Of a stretch of 22,999 nt of DNA, positions 1 to 11,788 are shown one piece after another. The stretch covers positions 1 to 22,999 of the forward strand of contig QXVZ01032463.1 in the NCBI GenBank assembly GCA_008931825.1. The letters run 5' to 3'. The notes beneath the pieces are model-generated. The model saw only the letters and a list, made by a program, of their open reading frames with translations. It had not been told where the DNA came from and did not search any database. The position numbers were made by a program, and so were the translations under genes. The DNA comes from Phallusia fumigata. Lineage: Eukaryota; Chordata; Ascidiacea; Phlebobranchia; Ascidiidae. Position 1 is the stretch's first letter. Each line of letters begins with the position of its first letter.

Positions 1-113
1 TCAGTCTTACCCTATATTAAAATGTTTTCACGACTCGTTCATTGCAAAAAATTAACCCATTGTAAACAGAAAAAAAGGAAAATTAAAAAACTGCAACCCT
101 AACTTAAACTTAC

Positions 114-1796
114 CAACAAATATAAGCCAGGCACTTTTAGCAAAGGTTAAAACAAGCATTGAGCAAATACTTGAAAAAACAGAAATTGCAACAATCCAAT
201 TTTCTGCAATTCGACCCTGAGCAAGCTTTAGAAACAAAATTCCAATAATAAAACCTCCTGAGAATAAGGCGGAAGAGTACCTTTAGGAATATATTGGTGC
301 ATTGTCATACAACTATACCTATGTGTAATTGAGGGAATCGTCTTACCCAACCAATGTATCACTGAAGCAAAGTGGGGGTGAAAGTTCGAATACTGGAAGG
401 GTGTTGCTGATTCCTTTTTAAATACATATTTCCAAAAAAAAGCAGAAAAGCAAGGATAGAATATATTTAGTTCGGACAGCTTCAGCACGGAGTACATTCC
501 ACAAACCCAAAAAAGGTTCCGGTGAACAAAGCTTTCTGAAATTGTTATTACAACATTACATGAATTTTGTTCCTTTTTTGGACATTCAAATGCATTGTGG
601 ATAAAGAAGGTATATCTGCGGGTGGATTTTTTACCCATCTTAACACAAATTAAAAATTGTTGTCAAAGCTACTTAAAAATATAATCCACGCACTATATTT
701 TTCTTTTTAAATATTTAGCGTGTTTTGTATGACACTGAAGTAACCATCTTTAACGTTGTCTCTGGCGATAAAAAAATGGGCTATGGCGTACACATTGACA
801 AAACAGCCATTGTGATTTAACTATGTTTGCAAAGCATAGGTCAAAAACTTCATGTAGAAACAGTTCAAAAATGTAACCACACGGTATTAGAACACAGTAT
901 AAGCTACCTTAACTTCCACAATACAGAGTCACTTGCAGGATGATTAGACTCAGGCAATAAAAATAATGTGAAAAATATGATAAAGCTCAAACCAGCAACT
1001 AGGATCCACATCGGCGTAACAAAACCCTGCAAAAATTAGCTTTTTTTAACAAAATATTTCAGTAAATTATACATAGTCTTATTTCACAATACCTAGACTA
1101 TAAAACTAACACACACCTGAGCATCAACCCAGACACCACTAATCAGGCCTCCAGTCATGCCCCCAACAGAAAGAGACACCTCACCAATGGCAACACGAAA
1201 TGTTCTAGCTTTGTGTGTTGAAGTATCTGATAAATAGGCAAAGCAGGAACCTAGAACAGCAGAGAAGTCACCACATAGTCCACAAAAGAAACGACCCAAC
1301 AGCAGAACATAGAGAGGCAGTTGGAGGTGCATTGTCACCATATAACAAAATACCAATAACAAAAGGCCAAATGTGGACACAAGTAGTGGAGGTTTCCTCC
1401 CAACAACATCTCCCCACGAACCAGCGACAATTGTTGTAACAAGTGAGGGTAGAAATCCTTTGATAAACAATAAGTTACAACACTGTTAAAAAAAGTGATG
1501 TTATTCCTCTTAATCACATGTTACTACCACACAATAAACCAACACTCAACAAAATCTAGCAACCCACCTGCAATATTTAAGTACAAAGTCCACTCACTAG
1601 CAGCTGCAGATACTTTTGCTTCTAATGCTTTAACATCTGGAGACACACTGGTTGCATTACAAGGATCTGACTTGTGATAATACAATCCATATTTATTTGC
1701 CCAAAAGTTGTACACATATTCCTTAGATATGATAGAGTACATGACAACATCAAGCATTGCAAAAAATAAAATAGGTTCAACTGTAACTCTGTACAT
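114..1796 (-). pseudogene. SLC46-like transporter, left tandem copy, in-frame stop in exon 4, 3' end beyond window
   Basis: Five minus-strand exons can be traced: 1568-1796, 1117-1457, 908-1026, 347-535 and 114-280. All have GT/AG borders, and each has exactly the same length as its counterpart in the neighbouring copy (229, 341, 119, 189, 167 bases). The protein starts MYRVTVEP, has a glycosylation-type NATS in the first extracellular loop and carries the MFS loop motif GDVVGRK between membrane segments 2 and 3. Exon 4 reads ...FFLEICI and then TAA at 418-420, where the other copy has Tyr. After the stop the frame stays open through exon 4 (SPPLCFSDTLVG) and exon 5 (GYSSALFSGGFIIG...). The last one or two exons lie left of base 1. 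The stop could be a recent nonsense mutation, a null allele or a sequencing error. Family assignment is strong; pseudogene status is tentative. Confidence 0.8.
418..420 (-). other. In-frame TAA in exon 4 of the left SLC46-like copy
   Basis: On the minus strand the codons run GAA ATA TGT ATT TAA AAA GGA ATC. The paralogue at the same place reads GAA ATT TGT ATA TAT GAT GGA ATC. The stop would cut the transporter in the middle of its membrane domain. Splice sites on both sides of it are intact. Confidence 0.85.
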
Positions 1797-3504
1797 GTTT
1801 TGCAAATTGTGATTCTGTAAAATGCAAACTTATGAACTAAATAATTGTTAAAAACAGTTTAAAGTTAATTTAAGGTGCACTGTACCAAACAAATACCATT
1901 CATTAAACACATCCCATTGCAATGGTAATCATATACCTAGCTTTGTCAAGTGCACACAGACACCATTACACTTGATGACATGAGCTCGTATTAATTTTTG
2001 CCATTTTTGCCAAATGAGTTTTATTTCGGTTTAAAAAAACACAGCTTTGGCTGGCTTAAATGGTACATTTGGAGTTAAAATGCACATTTTTTCTTCCAAT
2101 GCTAGCTAATTACATAATTTACCTGTTTAAACTTGCATGCACAGTGGTTTAATATTAGCATGCATTTCGACAACAGCAAAACATTTTACCATGCAAAAAA
2201 CTAACCATAAACACTCCAAGAAGGAACAGATTACTTGCATGGACTTTAAACTCTGGAGTCATCATATATCAAATGACTCAGCAGTATTTTAATATTTATT
2301 TTAATTTATAGTGCTGAGACTTCCGACAATGTTCATGTGTCTTGACTAGTGTAGTCTAACCTGAAAATGAAAAAAAATCATCTATGTTTAGAAAAACATT
2401 ACACTTATTTAAGTTTTAGAACTGTGAACAATAAACGTTGCTGTTGTTCTCAAGCAGATTTCTGTCAAACTTGACCTAACAAATTTTTCTGTTTTTAAAG
2501 TGATCAGGACAATATCTAGTCCTTGCTAATTTAAATGAATGGGACAAAAACACCCAAACAAGCCTAAATTTTATGGGTGTGATTCTGAAACATCTTCCTC
2601 CATACACCCAAATTAAGCTTGCCACACACAGAAAACTCAAACAATGCTTAATCATGTAAAAACTAAATGTCAGCAGTTGCTTTTAGTATGTTGTTCAAAA
2701 AGCTGTTTCAAATACTCCCAAGAAATAAGGAATAGATGTGTATTTGTGGGACAGAAAGAATAAATTAAAATCAAAAAGTAGAACAACCTCAAACTATTGG
2801 CAGGCATGGAGATCAACTTATGGAACCTAAAGAAAATCAGGTGACACAATTCAGACAACATTTGCAAAATTAACTTTAGAACTTTGGCTGCAGTAAAATG
2901 CAACAAAAACAAACATGGTAAACAAGCATTGAAACAAACATGGTGAGAACTGGGTATAGCAAACACTGCAAATTATTGCATAACAAGCAAACAGGCTAAA
3001 ACACTGGTAAGAAATAACTTGTAATATACCTTATGGTGGAACGATCTGAGCAATAGAAAAAACTGTATTTCTGTGCAACAGATACAACAACAAAATCCAT
3101 TTTCATAAAATGTAAAACTTTGTGGTATGCTGGTAAATGCAGTTTTGCAAAAATGCTGCATATAAGCATTATTGTAAAGGCATTCATTCAACCTAAAAAT
3201 TCCAAAGGTATTGTGCAAACAGTTACAATGTGTACTATTTAAAATGGTGCAAAATTTGTAGTAAAAGATTAAAAGTAGGCTTCATGTTTCCACAGTTCCG
3301 ACCTCCTCATTTATTAGGTTGCCATTTTGCTCATCTGGTTTTGTCAATAGATGTTGAGAAACTTTTCCATATACAGGCCTATATAGCACAGATTGAGTTG
3401 GGTTGCGCTACTAATACTTACGAAATTTAAACTTACAGCATTATCATTATTTTACAAATACAACTTTAAGTTAAAAAACAACAACATAAAGTTAAAAATC
3501 TTAC
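1797..3504. other. Spacer between the two SLC46-like genes, probably holding the 3' end of the right copy
   Basis: About 1.7 kb of AT-rich DNA. The last coding exon of the right copy must lie here, because its exon 6 ends in phase 2 at a good GTAAGA donor. Three acceptors would keep the frame open: one near 3466 gives a very short tail ending in about ten residues, one near 3190 and one near 2827 give longer tails. None has a tail I can recognise, so the terminus is left open. No other gene, RNA or repeat was seen. Confidence 0.5.
1799..1822 (-). promoter_or_regulatory. Splice-acceptor-like site just upstream of the left copy's ATG
   Basis: The minus strand reads tgcattttacag followed by 18 bases and then the ATG of exon 1. 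The right copy has a similar acceptor-like ...aactag nine bases before its ATG. Ascidian mRNAs often receive a trans-spliced leader close to the start codon, so this may be a leader acceptor; an ordinary 5' UTR intron would look the same. Confidence 0.35.
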
Positions 3505-6500
3505 CAGAAAACTACAAGAATTGCAATATCAATGCCAATAGCCAAAACCATTATGCTGAAAGGAAATGTTGCCACAGTTGCTACATACAATCCGTTGAAC
3601 ATAAAGGAACTGACCAGACCAGCAATGGACTCTGCACTTGCAATAAGTGAGAAAACTGAACCCTGCTCTGTTGCCTCAACCAATCTTGATATCAGACTTC
3701 GAAATATAACAGTAGCAGCACCTTGCAAGCAACCAACAGCAATACCTGCAGGGGAAAAATTAGGCATGAAAATTTGGCATTAATAAAGTTTGATGTTCAT
3801 ATCTGGTTAGTTTTAGTATATTCTTAGCATCAGGCTGTTTGTAATTTAACTAACTAGGGAATGACTGGTTGTTCATTGCTATGATCTAAAAAAGCTAAAC
3901 AAGTCTGTTTGTGCATTTCTGGTCTTGATCAACCACACCATGCTAAAACAGAGAAAAACTCATTGAACCCTAAAAATTGAAAACTCAACAAATTAACACA
4001 CAACTTACCAACAAATGTAAGCCATATGCTTCTCGCAAAAATTAAAAACAGCATAGAAGTTATATTGGAGAAAACTGCAAGGGTGACAACCCATTTTTCA
4101 CCAATCCGACTTTTGGCAAGCTTGAGAAACAAAATGCCAAAAATAAAACCCCCAGTGAACAAAGCTACCGAGTACCTGCCAATATAAAAGTATTTGCAGT
4201 TGTCTTCACAGTTTGTACATTTTTTNGCAAGCTTGAGAAACAAAATGCCAAAAATAAAACCCCCAGTGAACAAAGCTACCGAGTACCTGCCAATGATAGT
4301 AAAAATATTTACTGTTGTCTTCACAGTTTGTATATTTTTTAATTTCTCATTTAAATATATCTTACCCGACCAAGGTGTTACTAAAGCATAATGGTGGAGA
4401 GAGTTGAAATGTGGTAAGGATTTTGCCGATTCCATCATATATACAAATTTCGAAAAAGAAGCACAAAAGTATTGCAAGAATGTATTTAGTGCGAGCAGCT
4501 TCCACTCGGAGAAGGTTCCATAAACCAACAAAAGGCTCAGGCGAGCACAGTTTTCTGTATTTATTGTGACATAAAGTATGCCTCATGAATTGTTATCCAA
4601 TGTTGTTAAACATTAATATAATCAGCTTTAAAACAAACTACATTCACCACAAACAATTGGTTGATTGTTTTAATATGCCTCTTTTAATATTTCAATTTAC
4701 CTAGTTTATTTTTGAATCATTGAACAATCATTAAAAATGCATTTTGTGACTGTGAAAAAACCTAATAGAATCACAAGGTAGTGGTACAAACAAGTATTAC
4801 TTAAGAAGAGAGGGAATTTAATGTGTAGAAACTAAGTGATATATACCTAATAGTAACTTAATGATTAGTCCCAAATACTTTTTATTGTATATACTTGTTA
4901 TGGATAGAGTTTATCATCAAGATTTAGGAAATTTACACCAGGGATAAATACTGGAGCTAACAAATTTTGCTTCATTTCACCCCAAAATAAAAAAAAATTA
5001 CACCTGGAACAATTTCATCTGTTAGGTAATTCATGGAAAATAAATCTTTCATACAATTTACACACATATTTGGTTTTTTTGGGATTAAGAATACAAATGA
5101 CAAACTATAACTATAATGTAGGATAAACTTATAAACTCACCTTATCTTCCATGAAACAGAATCAACTTCAGCAACATTTGATTCAGGCAACAAAAATACG
5201 ATGTAAAGAATACAAGAGCACAAACCTGCAACAAGAAGCCACAATGGTGTGACATATCCCTGTAAAAGAAAAAGTGTAAATTGAAAAGGTGGCTTTCCAT
5301 CCATTACCATTCCACATACATACCTACTGACATGTGTATATATTTACAATGTTATTTTAAACCTCTTAATCTAATCTATCAAATTTTTTTACAAACTGTT
5401 AATTTTTTATTCTATTAGGATATTGTTTCAATTAGAGAAGGGGCATTCTCCATTTTTTCATCGTACATACAGTACAAACCCATTAATGATGTTTTCCACA
5501 TATACCATTTCCTTAATTGCATTGTATACATATTATTACCCACTCTACATTGGGTCCCTAATATTGTTTAAATTAGAGAAGTTCATTCTCCATATTTTCA
5601 ATGCACATCAGTACGAACCTATAAATGATTTTTTCCACATATACCATTTCCCTAATTACGTTGCATAGATATTAATACCCGCATTACATTTGGTTCCTAA
5701 TTCCCTTCACATTTTATAACATGAGAGTTTTAGCAGGCACAAACATATGGGTCCCCACACACAATTGCTAAATGGTAGTGATGCCAATAGGACGTGATCA
5801 GTTTCAGAATCGGAAAAAATGTCAACAAAATGTAATAAATTCGATTCAGTATCATCTTTTACAGCGTTTTTTAGCAAACGCATTTTGGTTGCAAACTACG
5901 CAATCACGTAAAGCACTGGTGTGATATCAACTTCTGGGCTGCGTCTGTCATAAAGCATGAAAAGCACCCTAACAACATAAAAAAGCACCCTACATAGTTT
6001 AAAATTTCAATCCATTCAAATTAGTATGTCAGAACTTGTACATTGAGGTAGACTTCCCCCAAAAAAAATCTCCAAGTTTACACTAAGTTTGCCACTTCAC
6101 CCCCCTCCCCCCCCCAAAAAAGTTTTGTCGCCTATGCTTTTGGTCTGAAGTAAAGATTTGGGTGTTAAAAAGGTGAAAATGGGTAAATTCAACCTAATGT
6201 CACAAAATGCTTTGTACTGTATTATCCATTAAAATAGGAAACAACCAGGTGACTTACTTTGTTAAATATTACTGTTTTAAAAATTTCACATTTTGGAGGA
6301 CTGTAGGTCAACCGATAGGTGAACTGGGGTCAAAAGTTTTAATGCACAACTTTAGATACACATCTATCATGTGTGAAAATTTAAGGNGTGAACTGGGGTC
6401 AAAAGTTTTAATGCACAACTTTAGATACACATCTATCATGTGTGAAAATTTAAGGAAAATTAACTTGACCAAACTCGTGGTAGACGGGACCAAAAAAAAA

Positions 6501-7596
6501 CAGTCCGAAATTAGTTTTTCGATTCATCTTTTTGTATAATTAATCATGTGTACAGAAACCTGAAAACGTTTTACTTATAGGAATCATCAGTTAAACCTTG
6601 ACCTTGGGGTCAAACTGATGACACGCACAAACTGTTAGAGTTTTATTAAATTCGGGCAAACAGCATATACCAAACAAGCTTGCAAAGGAAATAAACAAAC
6701 AAAAAACAACCATGTGTTGCAAAAGCAGCAGAGTGGCTAGTGTGACTGCTTTGTACTTGCAAGGTTATAATCTTGTTTCCATTTCTTTCCATTAACTCAT
6801 GTGGAAAAAGGTAGGTCGATAGCAGACTTATTGTAAGCATAACACACTCAGGCATTGTTACACAAAAGATAAAATAAAGCAATATTATCCCAAAACTGAC
6901 ACCCACCTGAGCATCAACCCAGACTCCACTTATAAGACTACCAGTGACACCACCAATAGAAATAGACACTTCACCAACAGCAACTCTGAGTGTTCTAGTT
7001 CTGTGTGTTGAAGTGTCGGACAGATATGCAAAGCAGGAACTCAGAACAGCAGTATAATCACCACAGATGGCAGAAAATATTCGCCCAAACAGCAGAACAT
7101 AAAGAGGCAGTTGAAAGTGCATCGTCATCATGTATATAATAACCAGTGCCAGAAGGCCAAAGGTAGATACAACTAGTGGAGGCTTACGCCCAACAACATC
7201 TCCCCAGGAACCAGCAATGATTGTTGTAACAAGTGAGGGAAGACATCCTTGCAAATATGGTTTTTTAATTACTTAACATAAACAAACTATACTATGGAAA
7301 CACAAATTCCACAAAAAAAACTATGTGCTAACAGTAAATTAAAATTCATTGATAAAAAATGACCTACCCGCAATGCTCAAATACAGTGTCCATCGACTGG
7401 ATGCTGCAGATACTTTTGCTTCCAATGCTTTAGTGGCTGGAGAAACACTTGTTGCATTGCAAGGATCTGACTTTTGATTATGCAATCCATAAGCATTTGC
7501 CCAGTAATTGTATACATACTCTTGTGATATGACTGAATACATTACAATAGTAACCATTCCAAAAAAAAAAATTGGTTCCACAGTAATGCGGTACAT
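3505..7596 (-). CDS. SLC46-family (SLC46A3-like) major facilitator transporter, right tandem copy
   Basis: Six minus-strand exons join in frame: 7368-7596, 6907-7247, 5141-5259, 4366-4554, 4009-4175, 3505-3745 (428 residues plus two bases; the short last exon is unresolved). The start MYRITVEP fits the family, whose proteins begin with few residues before the VEP of membrane segment 1. Further family marks are a luminal loop with DPCNATS (residues 44-50), the MFS loop GDVVGRK at 92-98, LSDTSTHRTRT after segment 4, SPPLCFSNTLVGYS near segment 7, and RLVEATEQGSVFS with FNGLYVATV near the end, matching the STEQG and FNG-Y-ATV region of SLC46A3. The family includes the proton-coupled folate transporter and the lysosomal SLC46A3, so a proton-coupled solute carrier of endolysosomal or plasma membrane is expected; the substrate cannot be read from sequence. 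An assembly join at 4226 duplicates the start of exon 5. Confidence 0.9.
4116..4340. repeat. Duplicated contig overlap around a single N at 4226
   Basis: Bases from 4116 to the N recur from 4227 on. The first 69 bases are the same (the 5' part of transporter exon 5 with its acceptor). The intronic remainder differs by a few substitutions and small indels before both copies reach the same T-run context. This is what two overlapping contigs from different haplotypes look like when joined by one N. The real exon is 4009-4175; the copy after the N should not be read as an extra exon. Confidence 0.85.
5421..5702. repeat. Two-copy direct repeat, about 141 bases per unit
   Basis: Inside intron 2 of the right transporter gene. 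Each unit begins TATTGTTT(C/A)AATTAGAGAAG, contains CATTCTCCAT, ACGAACC- or ACAAACC-type sequence and CCACATATACCATTTCC, and ends with a GG(G/T)TCCTAAT-like stretch. The units start at 5421 and about 5562. They are diverged but align along their whole length. No coding potential was recognised. Confidence 0.8.
6046..6130. repeat. C- and A-rich homopolymer patch
   Basis: In the same intron: runs of C and A (CCCCCAAAAAAAA near 6056, then CACCCCCCTCCCCCCCCCAAAAAA near 6099-6121). It is low-complexity sequence, perhaps the edge of an old insertion, and is prone to length errors. Confidence 0.6.
6319..6455. repeat. 68-base exact duplication around a single N at 6387
   Basis: Bases 6319-6386 are repeated exactly at 6388-6455, with only the N between them. 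It lies within intron 2 of the right transporter gene. This is best explained as an unmerged contig overlap, not a biological duplication. Confidence 0.9.
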
Positions 7597-8503
7597 GTTC
7601 TGTTCCTAGTTCTTACAACATGCTGAAAGTAAAAACATTTGAAAATTGTCAATTGCAAAATTACCCCCCCAAAAACAAACCAACCTATACATGTTAAACA
7701 TCAAATTCACAATTCGGGTTACATGTTGCAAGTTACAGCGAGAATTAAAAAATAGCCCCTGGCCAAAAATCCTACAAAACACGATTAGGATTTTTTTGTC
7801 TCTTTGAGGCTGTATTTCGTTAAATCGTTATTTATTGCTGTTATAGAGCAGTCCTGTTTGATTTCAAAATTACAAACGTGCAGCTGGCGGAAATGATACC
7901 GCTGGTGATTTGATTTCCTTGCGCTGCTTTAGTTACTTACGGTGGCCCACAAGTTACTTGATAAAAATCAATTTTGTTTATCCAACAATGATTCAGCAAA
8001 GTTCGCATGGTTTTCTGCCAACTCATGCTGAAGAAAACCTCAACCAACGTTTGCCAAACTTCTCCCTAACGTCCAGCCAAGACCTGATGGCTTACTTGTT
8101 AGACCAAAACGAATGATATGTTTATAATTTACTTGATAAAAAATGTTTTGTCCAAGTTTTGTGGCCCTTCTTAGATTGTCTGAACAAACTATTTGGGCAA
8201 AACAGGCCGTATTAAAAACGGACCAAATGTTTACTCACGCGCATAGACGTTCTGATAAGAAGCATGTTCAACTTTGCTTATACCTACCATATTTTTTTCT
8301 GTAAAAATCTTTTAACGATCGCCTCTCGCCTGTAACCGATTGGGTTACTGCTTTAAAATATTATTTTACATCAATTATACTTGTTTATTTGACAAATTGG
8401 AATAATGCACAATAAAGCAATGAGATGCATTGAAATCTACAGCATAAAATTGCATAGACAATTGTAAAATGTACTGCTTTGTAAAATATTTAGCAACAGT
8501 GTA
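7597..8503. other. Spacer between transporter 5' end and GST 3' end
   Basis: About 0.9 kb. On the minus strand it should contain the transporter promoter and the GST 3' UTR. An acceptor-like TAG lies nine bases before the transporter ATG. AATAAA occurs on the minus strand at 8384-8389. No further gene was seen. Confidence 0.5.
8384..8389 (-). terminator. Likely polyadenylation signal of the GST gene
   Basis: AATAAA on the minus strand, about 115 bases after the GST stop codon at 8504. This is the canonical hexamer at a reasonable distance; the cleavage site was not identified. Confidence 0.5.
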
Positions 8504-10606
8504 TTACAGTTTGTTTTTTACAAATCTTTTTCTGACAGCATACAACACAGAATGTACATTATCAAAATGTGGGCTACTACCATTTCTGACTCGATCAAGC
8601 CATTTCTGCAGCTTGGGTCGGTCTTTAAACAAATCTCTTCCGCTAATAGTAGTTTGAAGTAACTCACACACTGCAAAGAGGTCAGCTACACTTAGAGTGT
8701 CACCTGCAAAAACAAGGTAAAGTTTTGTTTTTCAAGTTAAAAATCTTGTACAGTCAATGCTAATTGTACAACCAGAAATTTACTGAAACTGAACAGTTTT
8801 TTTAATCTAATAAAGTAGGATCCCAATGCATTATAACATAAAAGCGAAGAAGTTCCATGCAGCCTCTCACAAACAGAAATTCCTTTGGAGGATTATAAAA
8901 CATAACCAGACAAAAACAGTTAACATTACCACCTTAATGCTATACCACCCAATGCAAAGCAGTGTACAATGTGGCATGAACCCTTCATTGGAAACCAACA
9001 GCCCATACTTGCATGTTAGCATTTACTTAGTACCACAACAGGTGTGAAAAACTGAGTTTAATGTTAATTGTTTTTGTGATAATAAAAGTTACCTGCAATA
9101 AAGTTTTTGTTTTTCAGAAACATGGATTCTAAAGAATCTAGCATAGAATTCATATCATTAACAGCTTGTTCAATATTTATAGCACCAGGAAATAGCACTT
9201 CACCAAGGAATACTTTGGCTGCAAACATCCTACAAAATAAAGAAAATATTTCATTCACTTAACATGCAAGAAAAAGTTTTAAGAGGCACCTTGTGTTTGT
9301 GTGCTGCCATTCCAGGAACTCATCAACCTTGGCTCTTCCTTCAATAGATTTTGGATACAAGCAAGAAGAACCATACTTTGCATCAAGATATCGCAAAATG
9401 GCTATGCTAAAATTATTGAAAAATTTTGTTAAAAGTCATTTTAACACCTGTAACCTTAAAGGATTTGGAGCTCATAATTTATTTAATGACAGGTATATGT
9501 TATTGCACACATATAAATATTTACCCAAATTACAGTCTAATAAAGTTTCACCCTATTTGAAAATCAATTGTTATTTTTACCACTTGGGGGAGCTTGAACG
9601 GCTGATACAAAATCTTTTATGTTGATTACGCATGAGTCTTTTTAATACGCTTAAGGATCCAACCATATCGTAGGTAGTCATTGTCATGCTTACAATTGGC
9701 GATTGTTGAAAAATGTAGATTAAATTTACATGTAACGAGGTGCATTATCAAACAAGAGCAATCACCAGAGTTTGGAAGTCAAACGAAAACAAACCATGAT
9801 GACACATTACAATAAAATTAGGTCTTATTCAGACACTGTTTATTTTTTATCACTTAAGGGTCTAGCAGGACAACACATGATGCAACCCACCACCTGTAAA
9901 AGTTTTCAACTTTTGCAAAAAGTATGTTTTGCCTTAAGCAAGTTAAAAACACACAGTCCTATTAGGCTTACCTGATAAATAAAATAAAGAGGTTTTCCTA
10001 TTCTGTCCACATACAGTTTCCCCATATTCATCAAGTTACCAATTTTTGACTTAAACAGCCATTGCATGAGAAAATTACATGGACAAAAACATGGTGTACC
10101 ACTAGGTCTATGGGGTTAATCCTAACCGATTACACACCACCATGACCACACCTACCAGCTGTAAAGTTAGTTAGTGTAAACACAATGTGTAAAAATATGT
10201 CAAACATTTCATGCCAAATGTGCATAAATAGACAGCATGAGAGAGAAAAAAACAATGTGTGTAACCTTTGAAAAGGGGACCCATAACAAATCCAATTTAC
10301 ACGCAACCAATCACATTTACCCCTGAGCCCTAACCTCTCTGTTAAACAAAAGTCTCCATCTTTTAACACAGGAAGCTTTCCAAGAGGATTCATCCTAAGA
10401 AACTCTGGTGTCTTATTCTCACCTGCAAACATAGAGAATTAGAAATTTATAAAAGCAAGAAAAAAATAGTAATAATTTAAAGATGATTTATTACCTTTTC
10501 TTATCGCTACTGGCTGTATATCGCAAGGTATTTCGTTCATTTTGACAAATATCACCACGGCACGACATGGCTGTGACATTAGGTCAACGAAAAGTTGTGC
10601 CAACAT
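8504..10606 (-). CDS. Theta-class glutathione S-transferase, complete, five exons
   Basis: Exons 10495-10606, 10335-10422, 9290-9406, 9093-9229 and 8504-8703 join in frame to 654 bases (217 residues plus stop), with GT/AG at every border. Theta GSTs conjugate glutathione to electrophiles through a serine. Here residues 8-15 read DLMSQPCR, with Ser11 at the catalytic position of human theta GSTs. LP at 54-55 supplies the cis-proline, and LTES at 64-67 binds the glutathione gamma-glutamyl group. The C-terminal helical domain shows YLDAKYG, DEFLEWQHTNTR, LFPGAINIEQ, LSVADLFAVCELLQ and RPKLQKWLDRV, all typical of the class. At 217 residues it is somewhat shorter than the usual 230-245, ending RFVKNKL without the long theta C-terminal helix. 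It is probably cytosolic. Intron 2 (9407-10334) is the longest and shows no other content. Confidence 0.95.
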
Positions 10607-11788
10607 GATTTTTGTCCCAAAATTGTAAAATTAGAGCAACTCCTAAGCTTGAAAAAGAGCAATACAGAAAATAAAATAGGTTTGCAGCAGCTGGTGTGGT
10701 GACTGCGGTCGGGTAAAGAAATTTTTCTTACGCTTGACTGCATAGATTAAATATCTCGTTTGCAAACGAATGCTGCAAGCTTCAAACGTTATCAATGTAC
10801 GGAACTGTGTCAAAAGGTTATGCTATTAATTCTGTAACGCACTTTGACGCTAAACCGCCATTATACAGAAATAGCAAAATGTCAATTTTATGCCAAAAGG
10901 GAGTTAGTGTGCAGCCCACTTCTGGTTCTCTTCAATTTTTGTACCTAGGCTAAAAAGTATGCCCATTTACCCTAAACTTGGGGTTATGAAAACTGCCCAG
11001 TGAAAACAGATGCTCCGCGCATACTATTGTGCGGGGGGGGGGGCTGTTGGACCATTCGTGGTCGGAGTGATGTCCATTTTGTTTAGGAGCTTGCATTCCT
11101 AGAACGGCGTTTCCACACGGTCCAAATAATTCAACTGTTAACAGAAGTATTGCGAAATGCCAAGCTATAGCTTATCAATTCGAGCAGGGTTCACAATATC
11201 AAACGGGCGCAGGTAAGCTTTTTACCGTTTTGTGCACAGTCCTCTTTGTCTATAGCGACGCAAATTTTACATGGAGGCTACTTTAGCTTTTGATTTGCTT
11301 CAAAAACTAACATTCTTCTCGAAAGTGCCTTGACATCACTAGACACGTTGGTCACAAACAATCTATCTACCGAATTTGTAGTGGTGCTCTTACCATGGGA
11401 ACAGTAGGCTACGAAACACATCAACTACTGGGGCAAGCATGTTTTAAGAGACTGCAACCATATGACCTACTTGCTTGTGATGTTGTTTTTAAATTTTTAG
11501 AAACATGCACATTTATAGGACGCAGTTATTACGTGATAAACCAATGACAAGAACAACGTATTTGTAACCTTGACGACTCGATAAAAATGTTGCATGACAT
11601 AGGATTTTGTTTCAGGCTCCAAGATTTGGCAACTTGTCCGGAACCGGAAGTAAGAAGCTGTTACCGTCGATACAATCCCACGGACCATGTGCGCCTAACA
11701 GTTCTAACGCAACAACTTTTTTTGCGTTATAGAACGAAAATCTTTCATTGTAACATACATCTTACAACACTTTGCAGTAATTAAGATA
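10607..11788. other. Spacer upstream of GST, no gene recognised
   Basis: It contains the GST promoter side on the minus strand. A pyrimidine-rich CTTTTTCAAG acceptor-like site lies roughly 45 bases upstream of the GST ATG and could be a leader or UTR splice site. A run of eleven G at 11033-11043 interrupts otherwise mixed sequence. Short open frames on both strands have no recognisable motif. Confidence 0.5.

Noticed and set aside
2670..3503. Candidate last exons of the right transporter after acceptors near 2827, 3190 and 3466
   Set aside because: All keep the frame open, but none has a recognisable tail, so choosing one would be a guess.
6207..6539. Open frames running through the N at 6387
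   Set aside because: They contain the duplicated contig end and an unknown base, so they are artefacts of the join.
8230..8290. Possible extra first exon for the right transporter (minus strand, MVGISKVEHASYQN then a GTGAGT donor)
   Set aside because: The donor leaves phase 1, but all usable acceptors before MYRITVEP are phase 0, so it cannot join in frame. MYR also fits the family start.
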